Assembly: GCF_900129745.1 (NCBI RefSeq)
Contig: NZ_FQWS01000001.1
Span: 1,178,001-1,242,000, forward strand
DNA length: 64,000 bases
Origin: Winogradskyella jejuensis
Lineage (GTDB): Bacteria > Bacteroidota > Bacteroidia > Flavobacteriales > Flavobacteriaceae
Reading direction: 5' to 3'
Part shown: positions 1 to 8,094 of the stretch, in pieces
Layout of the letters: each line of letters starts with the position of its first letter
Numbering within the stretch: the first letter of the stretch is position 1
Notes under the pieces: generated by a model
Told to the model about the DNA's origin: nothing
What the model saw: the letters and a program-made list of their open reading frames with translations, nothing else
The model's database searches: none
Translations under genes and position numbers: made by a program

Positions 1-866
1 GGGTAAAGGGTTGAACCTTCCAAGAGTGCAATTTGCCAAGCCGAATCAAATTTTAGATTAAACTTTTCTTGTGTTAGACTTAAAAAATGATTTGGTAGTG
101 ATTTTCTATTAAAATCATCAAATTCTAAACCTGCTTCATAGATTAGGTCTAAGGTTGTTTTTGCTTTTTCAACAATTTGAGACTCGAGCTCGGTAATTGT
201 TTTAATAAGTTGCGTTTTAAGTACTCTAAAATCTCCGAGTGTCTTTTCTTTCAACTGGTTTATGTAAGGGATATCATTTTCACTTAAAAGCAGCTTACTT
301 ATTTTTTTAAAATCATAACTGATATCCCAACTTTTGTCATCATCTGCCTTTTCTAGGGCAAAATCTATAAGCGTTTTCGTGAGATTTTTGTCGGTACCAG
401 CTTTACTTATAAGTCCGTCAACGGCTTTAGTTAGTAGGTAATCTTGGTCTAGTTCAACTTCAAAATTTACGGGTAGTTTTAAATCAAAAGCAAATGTTCG
501 TATCACACGATGTGTAAAGCCATCAATTGTTGAGATATCAAAAGCACCATAATTATGAATAATCTTATGGAGAACTATTTTGGATTTGGAATGAAGTTCT
601 TCTTTAGAAATAGAAAGTTCATTACAGATATCCTGAAACATAGAATTAGTATTGTTAGAGTAGTCGTGAGCCGAAAAGGCTTTGAGCATCTCTATAATTC
701 TAGTTTTCATTTCGCCAACGGCCTTATTTGTAAAGGTTATAGCGAGTATGCTTTTAAAATGTTCGTTGTTTTTTGAACTAATAAGAAGTTTAATATATGA
801 CTTAGCAAGTGTATATGTTTTTCCACTTCCTGCAGAGGCACTATATATTTCAAAAGTTGAATTCAA
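1..866 (-). CDS. RecB/AddA-like UvrD-family helicase, N-terminal part (cut by window start)
   Basis: The reverse strand is open from a TTG at 866 to the window edge (288 codons). It begins NSTFEIYSASAGSGKTYTL, with the Walker A motif GSGKT at about residues 12-16, followed by motif Ia-like ITFTNKAVGEMKTRI near 45-60 and DISTIDGFTHRVIRTFAF near 105-122. This is the opening of the UvrD-type helicase domain found in the roughly 1000-aa RecB/AddA-like exonuclease subunits of Flavobacteriia, so about 70% of the gene lies outside the window. An in-frame TAA lies ten codons upstream and no ATG lies between, so TTG at 866 is the best start. The likely role is ATP-driven unwinding of DNA ends in recombinational repair; the nuclease domain is not visible here. 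Confidence 0.85.
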   Translation of the reverse strand, partial: MNSTFEIYSASAGSGKTYTLAKSYIKLLISSKNNEHFKSILAITFTNKAVGEMKTRIIEMLKAFSAHDYSNNTNSMFQDICNELSISKEELHSKSKIVLHKIIHNYGAFDISTIDGFTHRVIRTFAFDLKLPVNFEVELDQDYLLTKAVDGLISKAGTDKNLTKTLIDFALEKADDDKSWDISYDFKKISKLLLSENDIPYINQLKEKTLGDFRVLKTQLIKTITELESQIVEKAKTTLDLIYEAGLEFDDFNRKSLPNHFLSLTQEKFNLKFDSAWQIALLEGSTLY

Positions 867-933
867 CAGATTAATTTTATACCAAAATAGGTATTCTTAA
901 TATTTTATTAAGGTTTTCTTTTAGTCAATATCG

Positions 934-941
934 TAAATTTG
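934..941 (+). promoter_or_regulatory. sodA promoter -7 box
   Basis: TAAATTTG matches the Bacteroidota -7 consensus TAnnTTTG exactly, about 37 bases before the sodA ATG. No clear TTG -33 box is seen at the usual 19-21-base spacing, so the call rests on the -7 element. Confidence 0.55.
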
Positions 942-978
942 TTAAAATCTAAATAATTAACATTTAAAACAAAATATT

Positions 979-1587
979 ATGGCTTTTGAATTACCAAAAT
1001 TAAAATATGCTTATGATGCTTTAGAACCACACATAGACGCTAGGACTATGGAAATTCATCATTCAAAGCATCACAACGGATATACAACCAAGTTAAATGC
1101 CGCTATTGAAGGTACAGACTTAGAAGGAAAATCTATTGAGGATATTTTAGGAAATCTAGATATGTCTAATGCAGGCGTTAGAAATAATGGTGGTGGATTT
1201 TACAACCATTCTTTGTTTTGGGATGTTTTAAATCCTGAAGACAGAGGTTATTTGTCCGGAGAATTAAAAGATGCTATTGAAGCAGAGTTTGGTTCTAAAG
1301 AGGCTTTTGTAGATGCATTTAGTAAAGCTGCAGCAACGCAGTTTGGTTCTGGATGGGCATGGTTATGTGTTCATAAAGGCGGAAAAGTAGAAGTATGTTC
1401 TACACCAAACCAAGACAATCCATTAATGCCAGGTGTTTCTTGTGGTGGGACACCAATTTTAGGTTTGGATGTATGGGAACACGCCTATTACTTAAATTAT
1501 CAAAATAGAAGACCAGACTATATAGATGCTTTCTTTAAAGTAATTAACTGGAATGAAGTTGAAAGACGTTACGCTGAAGCTAAGTAA
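979..1587 (+). CDS. sodA: Superoxide dismutase, Mn/Fe family
   Basis: This 202-aa enzyme dismutates superoxide to hydrogen peroxide and oxygen in the cytoplasm (no signal peptide is present). Metal ligands are visible as H27 (in HHSKHHNGY), H77 (NHSLFW), D164 and H168 (DVWEHAYY); Y35 is the gateway tyrosine. The active-site glutamine sits at Q145 in NQDNPLMP, with a glycine before the second ligand helix (RNNGGG), the arrangement of Mn or cambialistic enzymes rather than strict Fe enzymes. Length is typical. It has its own promoter and a strong terminator, so it is monocistronic. The gene is divergent from the helicase upstream. Confidence 0.96.
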   Translation: MAFELPKLKYAYDALEPHIDARTMEIHHSKHHNGYTTKLNAAIEGTDLEGKSIEDILGNLDMSNAGVRNNGGGFYNHSLFWDVLNPEDRGYLSGELKDAIEAEFGSKEAFVDAFSKAAATQFGSGWAWLCVHKGGKVEVCSTPNQDNPLMPGVSCGGTPILGLDVWEHAYYLNYQNRRPDYIDAFFKVINWNEVERRYAEAK

Positions 1588-1610
1588 TTAGTCAAACAAA
1601 TTATAGTATA

Positions 1611-1645
1611 AGAAAACCCAGGCTTTTTGCTCTGGGTTTTCTTAT
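1611..1645 (+). terminator. Rho-independent terminator of sodA
   Basis: A perfect 10-bp stem (AGAAAACCCA with TGGGTTTTCT) closes a 12-base loop and is followed by a T-rich run, 24 bases after the sodA stop codon. Confidence 0.85.
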
Positions 1646-1660
1646 TTATAGTATTTATAT

Positions 1661-1736
1661 AAAATGAAAAAGGGCGAAATAAATTCACCCTTTTTGCCCC
1701 AAATCTACCATAAACTTAACCTACTTATGTTATGGT
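1661..1736 (-). ncRNA. Putative small RNA, copy 1 of a tandem pair
   Basis: Read on the minus strand this segment starts with a hairpin (CCATAA pairing with TTATGG across a 16-base loop), continues with TAGATTTGGGGC, and ends in a terminator hairpin (AAAGGGTGAA with TTCGCCCTTT) followed by T residues. Forty-six bases (1691-1736) are identical to 1890-1935. A TATATTTG -7 box (1742-1749 on the reverse strand) lies exactly where a promoter for a transcript starting near 1736 should be. No coding potential is apparent. The family name is unknown to me; the Rfam Flavo-1 RNA is one candidate to compare with. Confidence 0.6.
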
Positions 1737-1741
1737 AATAA

Positions 1742-1776
1742 CAAATATAAATTATGGACATCAATAAAAGCGCAAA
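1742..1776 (-). promoter_or_regulatory. Putative promoter of small RNA copy 1
   Basis: On the minus strand TATATTTG (1749-1742) matches TAnnTTTG, and TTTG (1776-1773) lies 23 bases further upstream, slightly longer than the usual spacing. The predicted start falls on the first base of the conserved repeat. Confidence 0.5.
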
Positions 1777-1860
1777 TCCTAGACGAAACGCTTAAATATC
1801 GGTCTAAAAGAAAGACTTTGTGAGTATATGTCTGTAATTAAATGACTTACATCGAATTTA

Positions 1861-1935
1861 AAAATAAAAAAGGGCGATAAAATCGCCCTTTTTTGCCCCA
1901 AATCTACCATAAACTTAACCTACTTATGTTATGGT
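1861..1935 (-). ncRNA. Putative small RNA, copy 2 of a tandem pair
   Basis: It has the same architecture as the copy about 200 bases away: CCATAA/TTATGG hairpin, TAGATTTGGGGC, then a terminator with a perfect AAAAAAGGGCGAT/ATCGCCCTTTTTT stem. The terminator stem differs in sequence from copy 1 but keeps pairing, which supports selection on structure. A near-consensus TACATTAG lies at 1947-1940 on the minus strand at the same offset from the repeat start, with TTG 22 bases upstream (1972-1970). It lies between the purF stop and the sodA 3' end; read-through from purF is a possible alternative source of the transcript. Confidence 0.58.
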
Positions 1936-2036
1936 GAGACTAATGTAGTTTCTATAAGCTTAACTGAGTCAATTTTTTAGACTAAATGCATTAATATTGG
2001 CTAAATAGCTCAATTAAGACTACGAATGGTAATTAA

Positions 2037-3935
2037 TTAATAAGCACGCTCTTTATTGCCTTCGTAAAAGTTGATAAATGCTTTATTGACTACACGATTA
2101 CCACCAACAGTTGGGTAGTTTCCTGTAAAATACCAATCGCCTAAGTTTTTTGGGCAAGCTTTATGTAAATTATCTACAGGTTGAAATATAATTTTCACTT
2201 CTGCATTAACGTCCTCATCACTTAATAATTCTGATATTTTATCTGAAATTTCCTCATCGCTAAAGTTGTCATATATCTCTTTGACAAAGTTTTTTACATC
2301 CTTGTCTTTTAAATCTACTTGAGCTTTACATTTGGTGTAGACCTCTTCTACAATATGGTATTTATCATTGTCCTTTAGTAGCTCTAAAGCGGCTCTAAAG
2401 GCAATCAGACTTTCAAGGTTTGCCATATCAATACCATAACAATCTGGATATCGTATTTGTGGAGCTGATGAAACCACAACAATTTTCTTTGGTTGTAGTC
2501 TGTCCATCATTTTAATGATACTCTTTTTTAGAGTAGTCCCTCTAACGATACTATCATCTATAATCACCAAATTATCTGATGGTTTTATAACGCCATAAGT
2601 AACGTCGTAGACATGAGCTACTAAATCATCTCGGCTACTATCTTCAGTAATAAAAGTTCTAAGCTTAACATCCTTTATAGCAATTTTTTCTATTCTTGGG
2701 CGCTCAGATAATATTTCTGTAACGCGCTCAGCTGAAAGCTTACCTTCACCATCTAAAATTGCTTGAGTTTTTCGCTGATTTAAATATTCTTCCACAGTAT
2801 CAATCATACCAAAGAATGAGGTTTCTGCTGTATTTGGTATAAATGAGAAGACTGAATTCTTTGTGTCATGGTCAATAGCTTCGAGGACTTTAGGCATTAA
2901 CAAGCGTCCTAACTCTTTACGTTCTTTGTAGATTTCTGCATCACTTCCTCTAGAAAAATATATGCGTTCAAAAGAGCAAGCCTTTCTTTCTAGAGGTTCT
3001 AATATTTTTTTAATTGAAGTTTGTCCAGATTTTTTTGTGATAATAGCGTGACCTGGGTCTAATTCCTTTACGTCATCAAAATCTACATTAAATACGGTTT
3101 GTATTACTGGTCGTTCTGATGCTACAACTACGACTTCATCATCTTTGTAATAGTATGCTGGTCGTATTCCCGCTGGGTCGCGAAGTACAAATGAATCTCC
3201 ATGGCCAAGTAGTCCTGCCATAGCATAACCACCATCCCAATTTTTGGCAGCACGTTTTAATATTTTACCAACTTTCAAACGTTCTGCAATAAGAGGAGAA
3301 CATTCAGCTTTAGAATACCCTTCTTTCTTTAAATCTTTATAAATTTTTGTAACAGCATCATCTAAGAAGTGACCAATTTTTTCCATAACCGTGATAGTAT
3401 CGGCTTTTTCTTTGGGATGCTGGCCAATGTTTACCAAATTATCAAAAAGCTCACTAACATTGGTCATGTTAAAGTTACCAGCAACGATGAGGTTTCTGTG
3501 CATCCAATTATTTTGTCTTAGAAATGGATGTACACTCTCAACACTATTTTTGCCAAACGTTCCGTAACGTACATGTCCTAAAAGGAGTTCGCCAATGTAT
3601 GGTATATTCTTTTTTTGCGCTTCAACATTATTTTGGTATTCAGGATTATGAGTAAGTTCCTCGTTGATGCGCTCATTAATTTGAGAAAAAATATCCTGTA
3701 TAGGTTGTTGAGCAATAGAACGAACACGGCTTATATACCGTTCTCCAGGATTGGTGTCTAACTTTATACTAGCAAAACCAGCACCATCTTGTCCGCGGTT
3801 GTGCTGCTTTTCCATCATGAGGTACATTTTATTTACGCCGTAAAATGCACTTCCGTATTTTTCTTTATAATATTCTAATGGTTTTAAAAGCCTAATTAAT
3901 GCAATACCGCATTCGTGTTTTAAAGCATCACTCAT
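2037..3935 (-). CDS. purF: Amidophosphoribosyltransferase (glutamine PRPP amidotransferase)
   Basis: First committed step of purine synthesis: PRPP plus glutamine gives phosphoribosylamine. From the ATG at 3935 the protein is 632 aa, starting MSDALKHECGIALIRLL; C9 is the predicted nucleophile of the N-terminal class-II glutamine amidotransferase domain, with QHNRGQDGAG near residue 45. The PRPP-binding loop IIDDSIVRGTT is at about residues 450-463 in the phosphoribosyltransferase domain. A 29-codon upstream extension is open, but it is translated from a hairpin and promoter-like leader and is not expected in the family. The enzyme is longer than the E. coli form, as in other Bacteroidota. purN lies 1.8 kb upstream on the same strand. 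Confidence 0.93.
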   Translation of the reverse strand: MSDALKHECGIALIRLLKPLEYYKEKYGSAFYGVNKMYLMMEKQHNRGQDGAGFASIKLDTNPGERYISRVRSIAQQPIQDIFSQINERINEELTHNPEYQNNVEAQKKNIPYIGELLLGHVRYGTFGKNSVESVHPFLRQNNWMHRNLIVAGNFNMTNVSELFDNLVNIGQHPKEKADTITVMEKIGHFLDDAVTKIYKDLKKEGYSKAECSPLIAERLKVGKILKRAAKNWDGGYAMAGLLGHGDSFVLRDPAGIRPAYYYKDDEVVVVASERPVIQTVFNVDFDDVKELDPGHAIITKKSGQTSIKKILEPLERKACSFERIYFSRGSDAEIYKERKELGRLLMPKVLEAIDHDTKNSVFSFIPNTAETSFFGMIDTVEEYLNQRKTQAILDGEGKLSAERVTEILSERPRIEKIAIKDVKLRTFITEDSSRDDLVAHVYDVTYGVIKPSDNLVIIDDSIVRGTTLKKSIIKMMDRLQPKKIVVVSSAPQIRYPDCYGIDMANLESLIAFRAALELLKDNDKYHIVEEVYTKCKAQVDLKDKDVKNFVKEIYDNFSDEEISDKISELLSDEDVNAEVKIIFQPVDNLHKACPKNLGDWYFTGNYPTVGGNRVVNKAFINFYEGNKERAY

Positions 3936-3970
3936 TGTTGTGGTGTGAGTTAGATTTTGTTGTGTTGTTT

Positions 3971-4007
3971 CAAAAATACTGAAATACCCTGAAATAAATT
4001 CAGGGTA
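3971..4007 (-). promoter_or_regulatory. purF leader: -7 box and hairpin
   Basis: On the minus strand TATTTTTG (3978-3971) matches TAnnTTTG and would start purF mRNA about 30 bases before its ATG. Just upstream a perfect 9-bp hairpin (3985-4007, arms TACCCTGAA/TTCAGGGTA) sits where the promoter spacer and -33 region should be. It could be a second terminator stem of the PfkB gene or a regulator site; no clear -33 box is visible. Confidence 0.4.
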
Positions 4008-4035
4008 AAAAAAACGCGCCAAAATTAGGCGCGTT
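4007..4035 (-). terminator. Rho-independent terminator after the PfkB kinase gene
   Basis: On the minus strand AACGCGCC and GGCGCGTT form a perfect 8-bp GC-rich stem around a 7-base loop followed by eight T residues. It separates the PfkB gene from purF. Confidence 0.88.
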
Positions 4036-4040
4036 GTTAT

Positions 4041-4967
4041 TTATGTTAATTCTATATCGAATTGTGTTAGTTGCTGAAATTGTCTTAAACGTTTTTGAAC
4101 TTCACCCGCCTCTAAATTAACCATGCGCTCCGTTCCGAATTTCTCTACGCAAAATGAAGCTAATGCTGAGCCATGAATTACGGCTTTTTTCATATTCTCA
4201 AAAGAGAAATCATTTGTTTTTGCCAAATAACCTGTAAAGCCACCAGCAAAGGTATCGCCAGCTCCAGTTGGGTCAAATACTTCTTCTAGCGGTAATGCTG
4301 GAGCATAAAACACATTATCATCATGAAACAATAATGCACCGTGCTCTCCTTTTTTAATCACCACATATTTTGGACCCATCTCATGAATCTTACGAGCAGC
4401 AACAACTAAAGAATATTCTCCAGTTAATTGTCTTGCTTCTTCATCGTTAATGGTAATAACGTCTATATGTTTTATAGTCTCATGTAACTCTTCTAGTGCG
4501 CAATCCATCCAAAAATTCATGGTATCTAGTACAACTAGCTTTGGTTTTTTGCTCATTTGATTAAGCACACTCATCTGAGTAGAAGGGTGTAAATTGCCTA
4601 ACATAACCACTTCAGCATCTCTGTAATTCTCAGGAACTACCGGATTAAAATGTTCTAAAACATTAAGCTCAGTTGCCAAAGTATCACGAGAATTCATATC
4701 GTTATGGTACTTACCACTCCAAAAGAAAGTTTTACCATCTTTTACAATTTCTATCCCAGAAACATCAATATTTCTATCTGATAATAAATCCAAGTACTCT
4801 TGAGGAAAGTCTCCACCAACCACAGATACCACAGAGGAATCTATATTAAAATTAGAAGCCGCAAGACCAATAAAAGTTCCTGCTCCTCCAAGAATTTTAT
4901 CGGTTTTACCAAATGGTGTTTCAATAGCATCAAACGCTACGGTACCAACAATAACTAATTTACCCAT
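4041..4967 (-). CDS. PfkB/ribokinase-family sugar or nucleoside kinase
   Basis: A 308-aa cytosolic kinase. The N-terminal GGAGTFIGLAASNF region (about 27-40) fits PfkB substrate-binding motif 1, and DPTGAGDTFAGG at about 228-240 is PfkB motif 2, whose last Asp is the catalytic base and whose Gly-rich loop is the anion hole. The substrate cannot be read from sequence: ribokinase, adenosine kinase and other members share these motifs, and its place between purF and purN only weakly suggests a purine-nucleoside or ribose substrate. It has its own promoter (4990-5020) and a strong terminator, so it is probably transcribed alone. Confidence 0.85.
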   Translation of the reverse strand: MGKLVIVGTVAFDAIETPFGKTDKILGGAGTFIGLAASNFNIDSSVVSVVGGDFPQEYLDLLSDRNIDVSGIEIVKDGKTFFWSGKYHNDMNSRDTLATELNVLEHFNPVVPENYRDAEVVMLGNLHPSTQMSVLNQMSKKPKLVVLDTMNFWMDCALEELHETIKHIDVITINDEEARQLTGEYSLVVAARKIHEMGPKYVVIKKGEHGALLFHDDNVFYAPALPLEEVFDPTGAGDTFAGGFTGYLAKTNDFSFENMKKAVIHGSALASFCVEKFGTERMVNLEAGEVQKRLRQFQQLTQFDIELT

Positions 4968-4989
4968 TACGATGTTTTAAATTAAGCTG

Positions 4990-5020
4990 CAAATTTACGT
5001 AAAATATATTCCTTACAAAA
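4990..5020 (-). promoter_or_regulatory. Promoter of the PfkB kinase gene
   Basis: On the minus strand TTTTG (5020-5016), an 18-base spacer and TAAATTTG (4997-4990) match both Bacteroidota promoter boxes. The predicted leader is only about 17 bases. Confidence 0.65.
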
Positions 5021-5046
5021 CTCATTAATAACAGATAGAAGCCAAA

Positions 5047-5688
5047 TTATTTTCGCCCAAAATCTGCTGGGATTTCTCCCCAAGCTTTGGTTTCCCATTT
5101 CACAATTGTGGTGTTGTAAGTGTTTTGTTTTAGCCATTTTACGGCACGATCTACAAGCTCAAAAACAGGTTTGTTTTTTTTGTTACGTTGAAGTTTACTA
5201 TTACAGGCTTTTTTCCGTACCCAACTCATAGCAGTTTTAGAGTCTGTATAGATAATTCGATTGCTGTTTTGTTGTTTTAGAAATGCTAATCCATGAACGA
5301 TGGCTAAAAACTCTCCGATATTATTAGTGCCTTCTTCAAAAGGCCCTTGAATAAAGAGTTGTTTTTTTGTTTTAGTATCTACGCCACGGTATTCCATTTT
5401 ACCTGGATTCCCGCTAGACGCTGCATCTACAGAAATAGAATTATAATTAGGTTGCCCGATTTTTTTAAGTTGAGCTTCGGAAAGTTCACTCTTAAAGGTT
5501 TTGGATTTACCTATATAGTCTTTGTAATTACCCTTAAGTGCTTTTTTTGCAGCTTCAAAAGTTGAAAACGATTTGTATTGCGCGCCTTTAAAATCTTTGA
5601 TTTGTGCTTTGCAGTCATCCCAAGATTCAAAAACGCCAGTGTGATGACCTTTCCAAACGGTGTAATATTTCTTTTTCTTTTTGCTCAT
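5047..5688 (-). CDS. Ribonuclease H with N-terminal viroplasmin domain
   Basis: Starting at the ATG at 5688 the protein is 213 aa. Residues about 7-50 (YYTVWKGHHTGVFESW and FKSFSTFEAAKKAL-like segment) are the caulimovirus viroplasmin/RNase HI N-terminal domain that binds RNA-DNA hybrids. The RNase HI core follows with acidic residues in SVDAASSGNPG, NNIGEFLAIVHG and IIYTDSKTAMSW and a final Asp in IPADFGRK, giving a complete DEDD set. It should degrade RNA in RNA-DNA hybrids. An upstream in-frame extension (to 5721) is rejected because it is translated from a palindromic repeat. The gene follows purN by 33 bases, so it is probably co-transcribed with it. Confidence 0.9.
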   Translation of the reverse strand: MSKKKKKYYTVWKGHHTGVFESWDDCKAQIKDFKGAQYKSFSTFEAAKKALKGNYKDYIGKSKTFKSELSEAQLKKIGQPNYNSISVDAASSGNPGKMEYRGVDTKTKKQLFIQGPFEEGTNNIGEFLAIVHGLAFLKQQNSNRIIYTDSKTAMSWVRKKACNSKLQRNKKNKPVFELVDRAVKWLKQNTYNTTIVKWETKAWGEIPADFGRK

Positions 5689-5696
5689 TGATATTG

Positions 5697-5719
5697 GTGG
5701 CTGAGGTTCTCGAAGCCAC
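5697..5719. repeat. Palindromic repeat, GAGGnnCTCGA-loop family
   Basis: Plus strand GTGGCT and AGCCAC form a perfect 6-bp stem around GAGGTTCTCGA. It occupies most of the 33-bp gap between purN and the RNase H gene. The loop is shared with 5740-5758, 20496-20518 and 20537-20561, but the stem is different. Confidence 0.7.
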
Positions 5720-5721
5720 AT

Positions 5722-6318
5722 TTATTTTTTCTTTTCGGACACTTCGAGAGCCTCAGTGCCCAAAAGTTTTGCTACAACCTTCGGAAAATACTTCATCTCT
5801 AATTCATGAATTTTAGCAGCAACATCTTCTGGAGAATCAGAAGCTAAAACCTCGCATTTGGTTTGAAAGATTATAGCACCTTCGTCATAATGCTCATTTA
5901 CATAATGGATGGTTATGCCTGTTTCGGTTTCATTATTTTCTACAACCGCATTGTGCACATGCATACCATACATGCCTTTTCCGCCAAACTTTGGAAGTAA
6001 AGCAGGATGTACATTAATCACTTTATCTGGAAAATGCTCTAGAATATGTTCTGGGAATTTCCATAAAAACCCAGCTAAAACAATTAAATCTGGCTGACTA
6101 GACTTTAAAAGATTGAGAACATCGTCGGTTTTTGTAAACGCTACTTTATTAAACGAAAGCGCACTAACACCAAGGCGTTTAGCTCTATCTAACACTTTGG
6201 CATGAGGATTGTTAGTCAGTACCTGAATAATAGACGCAGAATCACTGTTTTGAAAAAACTTTATCAAATTTTCAGCATTACTTCCCGAGCCGGACGCAAA
6301 AATTACAATTCGTTTCAT
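5722..6318 (-). CDS. purN: Phosphoribosylglycinamide formyltransferase
   Basis: Transfers a formyl group from 10-formyl-tetrahydrofolate to GAR in purine synthesis. From the ATG at 6318 the protein is 198 aa and begins MKRIVIFASGSGSNAENL, the phosphate-binding loop. The catalytic Asn and His are in VINVHPALLPKFGG (about residues 102-116), and the catalytic Asp is in HYDEGAIIFQ (near 141). A TTG two codons upstream is unlikely to be the start. The last dozen codons (LGTEALEVSEKKK) are encoded by a palindromic repeat, so the C-terminal tail may have been acquired by repeat insertion. The downstream RNase H gene is 33 bases away. Confidence 0.93.
   Translation of the reverse strand: MKRIVIFASGSGSNAENLIKFFQNSDSASIIQVLTNNPHAKVLDRAKRLGVSALSFNKVAFTKTDDVLNLLKSSQPDLIVLAGFLWKFPEHILEHFPDKVINVHPALLPKFGGKGMYGMHVHNAVVENNETETGITIHYVNEHYDEGAIIFQTKCEVLASDSPEDVAAKIHELEMKYFPKVVAKLLGTEALEVSEKKK
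5740..5758. repeat. Palindromic repeat inside the purN 3' end
   Basis: On the minus strand CACT-GAGGCTCTCGA-AGTG, read in frame as TEALEV of PurN. It has the same 11-nt loop as the repeat 20 bases away but in the opposite orientation, so the two form an inverted pair around the purN stop codon. Confidence 0.65.
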
Positions 6319-6551
6319 CAGCAATTTATTATTTTAAATTTCTGTCTGATGGAATTCGCTGATTAAAACAATAGAATGGTTTGAAACTATTGGTAAAGCT
6401 CATTTCATAAACAGTTATTAAGTCACAATTTATTCAAACAAAAAAAAGAATAATAATTAACAATTAGGCTCAAAATTTAAATACTTATTTCTATTTTTAT
6501 CTGTATGAGGCACATTTTACAGGTAAAACTATTTTTTAAAATAAAGTTTTT

Positions 6552-6559
6552 TATTTTTG
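6552..6559 (+). promoter_or_regulatory. acpP promoter -7 box
   Basis: TATTTTTG matches TAnnTTTG, about 31 bases before the acpP ATG. The upstream region is A/T-rich without a clear TTG -33 box. The 266-bp gap 6325-6590 also holds the purN upstream region; nothing else was recognised in it. Confidence 0.55.
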
Positions 6560-6590
6560 CCCTCTAATTAAAACTTAAAACTAAAAGATT

Positions 6591-6824
6591 ATGTCAGACA
6601 TTGCATCAAGAGTAAAAGCGATTATCGTAGACAAATTAGGTGTTGATGAAAACGAAGTAGTAACTGAAGCAAGCTTCACTAACGACTTAGGAGCAGATTC
6701 ATTAGACACTGTAGAGTTAATCATGGAGTTTGAAAAAGAATTTGATATTCAAATCCCAGACGATCAAGCTGAAAACATTGCAACAGTTGGTCAAGCTATC
6801 TCTTATATAGAAGAAGCAAAATAA
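6591..6824 (+). CDS. acpP: Acyl carrier protein
   Basis: A 77-aa acidic helical protein that carries fatty-acyl chains on 4'-phosphopantetheine. The attachment site is S37 in [16 protein letters not shown], the standard DSL motif, and length is typical. It is the first gene of acpP-fabF-rnc: fabF starts 12 bases after its stop, an arrangement common in bacteria. Confidence 0.98.
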   Translation: MSDIASRVKAIIVDKLGVDENEVVTEASFTNDLGADSLDTVELIMEFEKEFDIQIPDDQAENIATVGQAISYIEEAK

Positions 6825-6836
6825 GAAGTTAATTTT

Positions 6837-8087
6837 ATGGAATTAAAGCGAGTTGTAGTTACCGGATTAGGTGCACTTACCCCTATAGGCAATACCAAAG
6901 ATGAATATTGGGACGGCCTTGTTAGTGGAAAGAGTGGTGCCGCACCAGTTACACATTTTGATGCTGCAAAGTTCAAAACGCAATTTGCTTGTGAAGTAAA
7001 GAACTTTAACGTTACTGACTTTGTTGACAGAAAGTTAGCAAGACAGATGGATAAGTTTTCGCAGTATGCAATGGTGGCTTCGGATGAAGCAATTGCAGAC
7101 TCAAAACTAGATTTAGATGCACTAAACAAATATAGAGTAGGTGTAATTTGGGGAGCCGGAATAGGTGGTTTAGAAACGTTTCAGGAAGAAGTGTTAAACT
7201 ATGCCCAAGGTGATGGCACTCCTAGATTTAGCCCTCGATTCATTCCAAAAATGATTGCCGATATAGCACCAGGAAACATTTCCATTAAATATGGATTTAT
7301 GGGACCTAACTATACTACGGTATCTGCTTGTGCCTCTTCGGCCAATTCAATGATTGATGCACTAAACAATATACGTTTAGGGCATTGTGATGTTGTAATT
7401 ACTGGAGGAAGTGAAGCTGCTGTTACTATAGCTGGTATGGGTGGTTTTAACGCCATGCACGCTATGAGTACTCGTAATGATAGCCCAGAAACGGCCTCAA
7501 GACCTTTCGATGCAAATCGTGATGGTTTTGTTCTTGGCGAAGGTGCAGGAGCTATTGTTTTAGAAGAGTACGAACATGCAAAGGCACGTGGGGCAAAAAT
7601 ATATGCTGAGGTTGTTGGAGGCGGTTTGTCTTCTGATGCTTATCATATGACGGCACCACATCCAGATGGTATTGGTGTTGTTGCGGTAATGAAAAATTGT
7701 TTAGAAAATGCAGGGATGAATCCTGAAGATGTAGACCATATTAATACTCACGGAACATCAACTCCCCTTGGAGATGTTGCCGAGCTAAAAGCTATATCTG
7801 AAGTATTTGGAAGCCATGCAAAAAACATCAGTATTAATTCTACAAAATCTATGACAGGGCACTTGTTGGGAGCTGCTGGAGCTATTGAAGCCATTGCTTC
7901 TATCATGGCACTAGAGCACGGAATAATTCCGCCAACAATTAACCATGAAACGGTTGACGAAAATATAGATCCAGAGTTAAACCTAACGCTTAACAAAGCG
8001 CAGAAACGTGATATTAAAGTAGCAATGAGTAATACATTTGGATTTGGCGGTCATAACGCTTGTGTATTATTCAAAAAACTAGATTAA
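6837..8087 (+). CDS. fabF: 3-oxoacyl-[acyl-carrier-protein] synthase II
   Basis: Condensing enzyme that extends acyl-ACP with malonyl-ACP. The 416-aa protein has the Cys-His-His triad: C165 in VSACASSANS, H305 in NTHGTSTPLGD and H342 in TGHLLGAAGA. The C-terminal FGFGGHNACVLF signature completes the thiolase fold. Its immediate neighbours are its substrate carrier acpP and rnc, which starts 7 bases after the fabF stop. Confidence 0.97.
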   Translation: MELKRVVVTGLGALTPIGNTKDEYWDGLVSGKSGAAPVTHFDAAKFKTQFACEVKNFNVTDFVDRKLARQMDKFSQYAMVASDEAIADSKLDLDALNKYRVGVIWGAGIGGLETFQEEVLNYAQGDGTPRFSPRFIPKMIADIAPGNISIKYGFMGPNYTTVSACASSANSMIDALNNIRLGHCDVVITGGSEAAVTIAGMGGFNAMHAMSTRNDSPETASRPFDANRDGFVLGEGAGAIVLEEYEHAKARGAKIYAEVVGGGLSSDAYHMTAPHPDGIGVVAVMKNCLENAGMNPEDVDHINTHGTSTPLGDVAELKAISEVFGSHAKNISINSTKSMTGHLLGAAGAIEAIASIMALEHGIIPPTINHETVDENIDPELNLTLNKAQKRDIKVAMSNTFGFGGHNACVLFKKLD

Positions 8088-8094
8088 ATCCCGA

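Noticed and set aside
555..900. Two plus-strand ORFs upstream of sodA
   Set aside because: The reverse strand codes for a convincing RecB/AddA-like helicase with Walker A and other motifs over the same bases; the plus-strand frames have no recognisable protein.
3936..4022. 29-codon N-terminal extension of purF
   Set aside because: It is translated from the leader with hairpin and -7 box; the family starts close to the catalytic Cys, matching the ATG at 3935.
5689..5721. 11-codon extension of the RNase H gene (MWLREPQPPIS)
   Set aside because: These codons are the palindromic repeat at 5697-5719; MSKKKKKYY at 5688 is the expected start.
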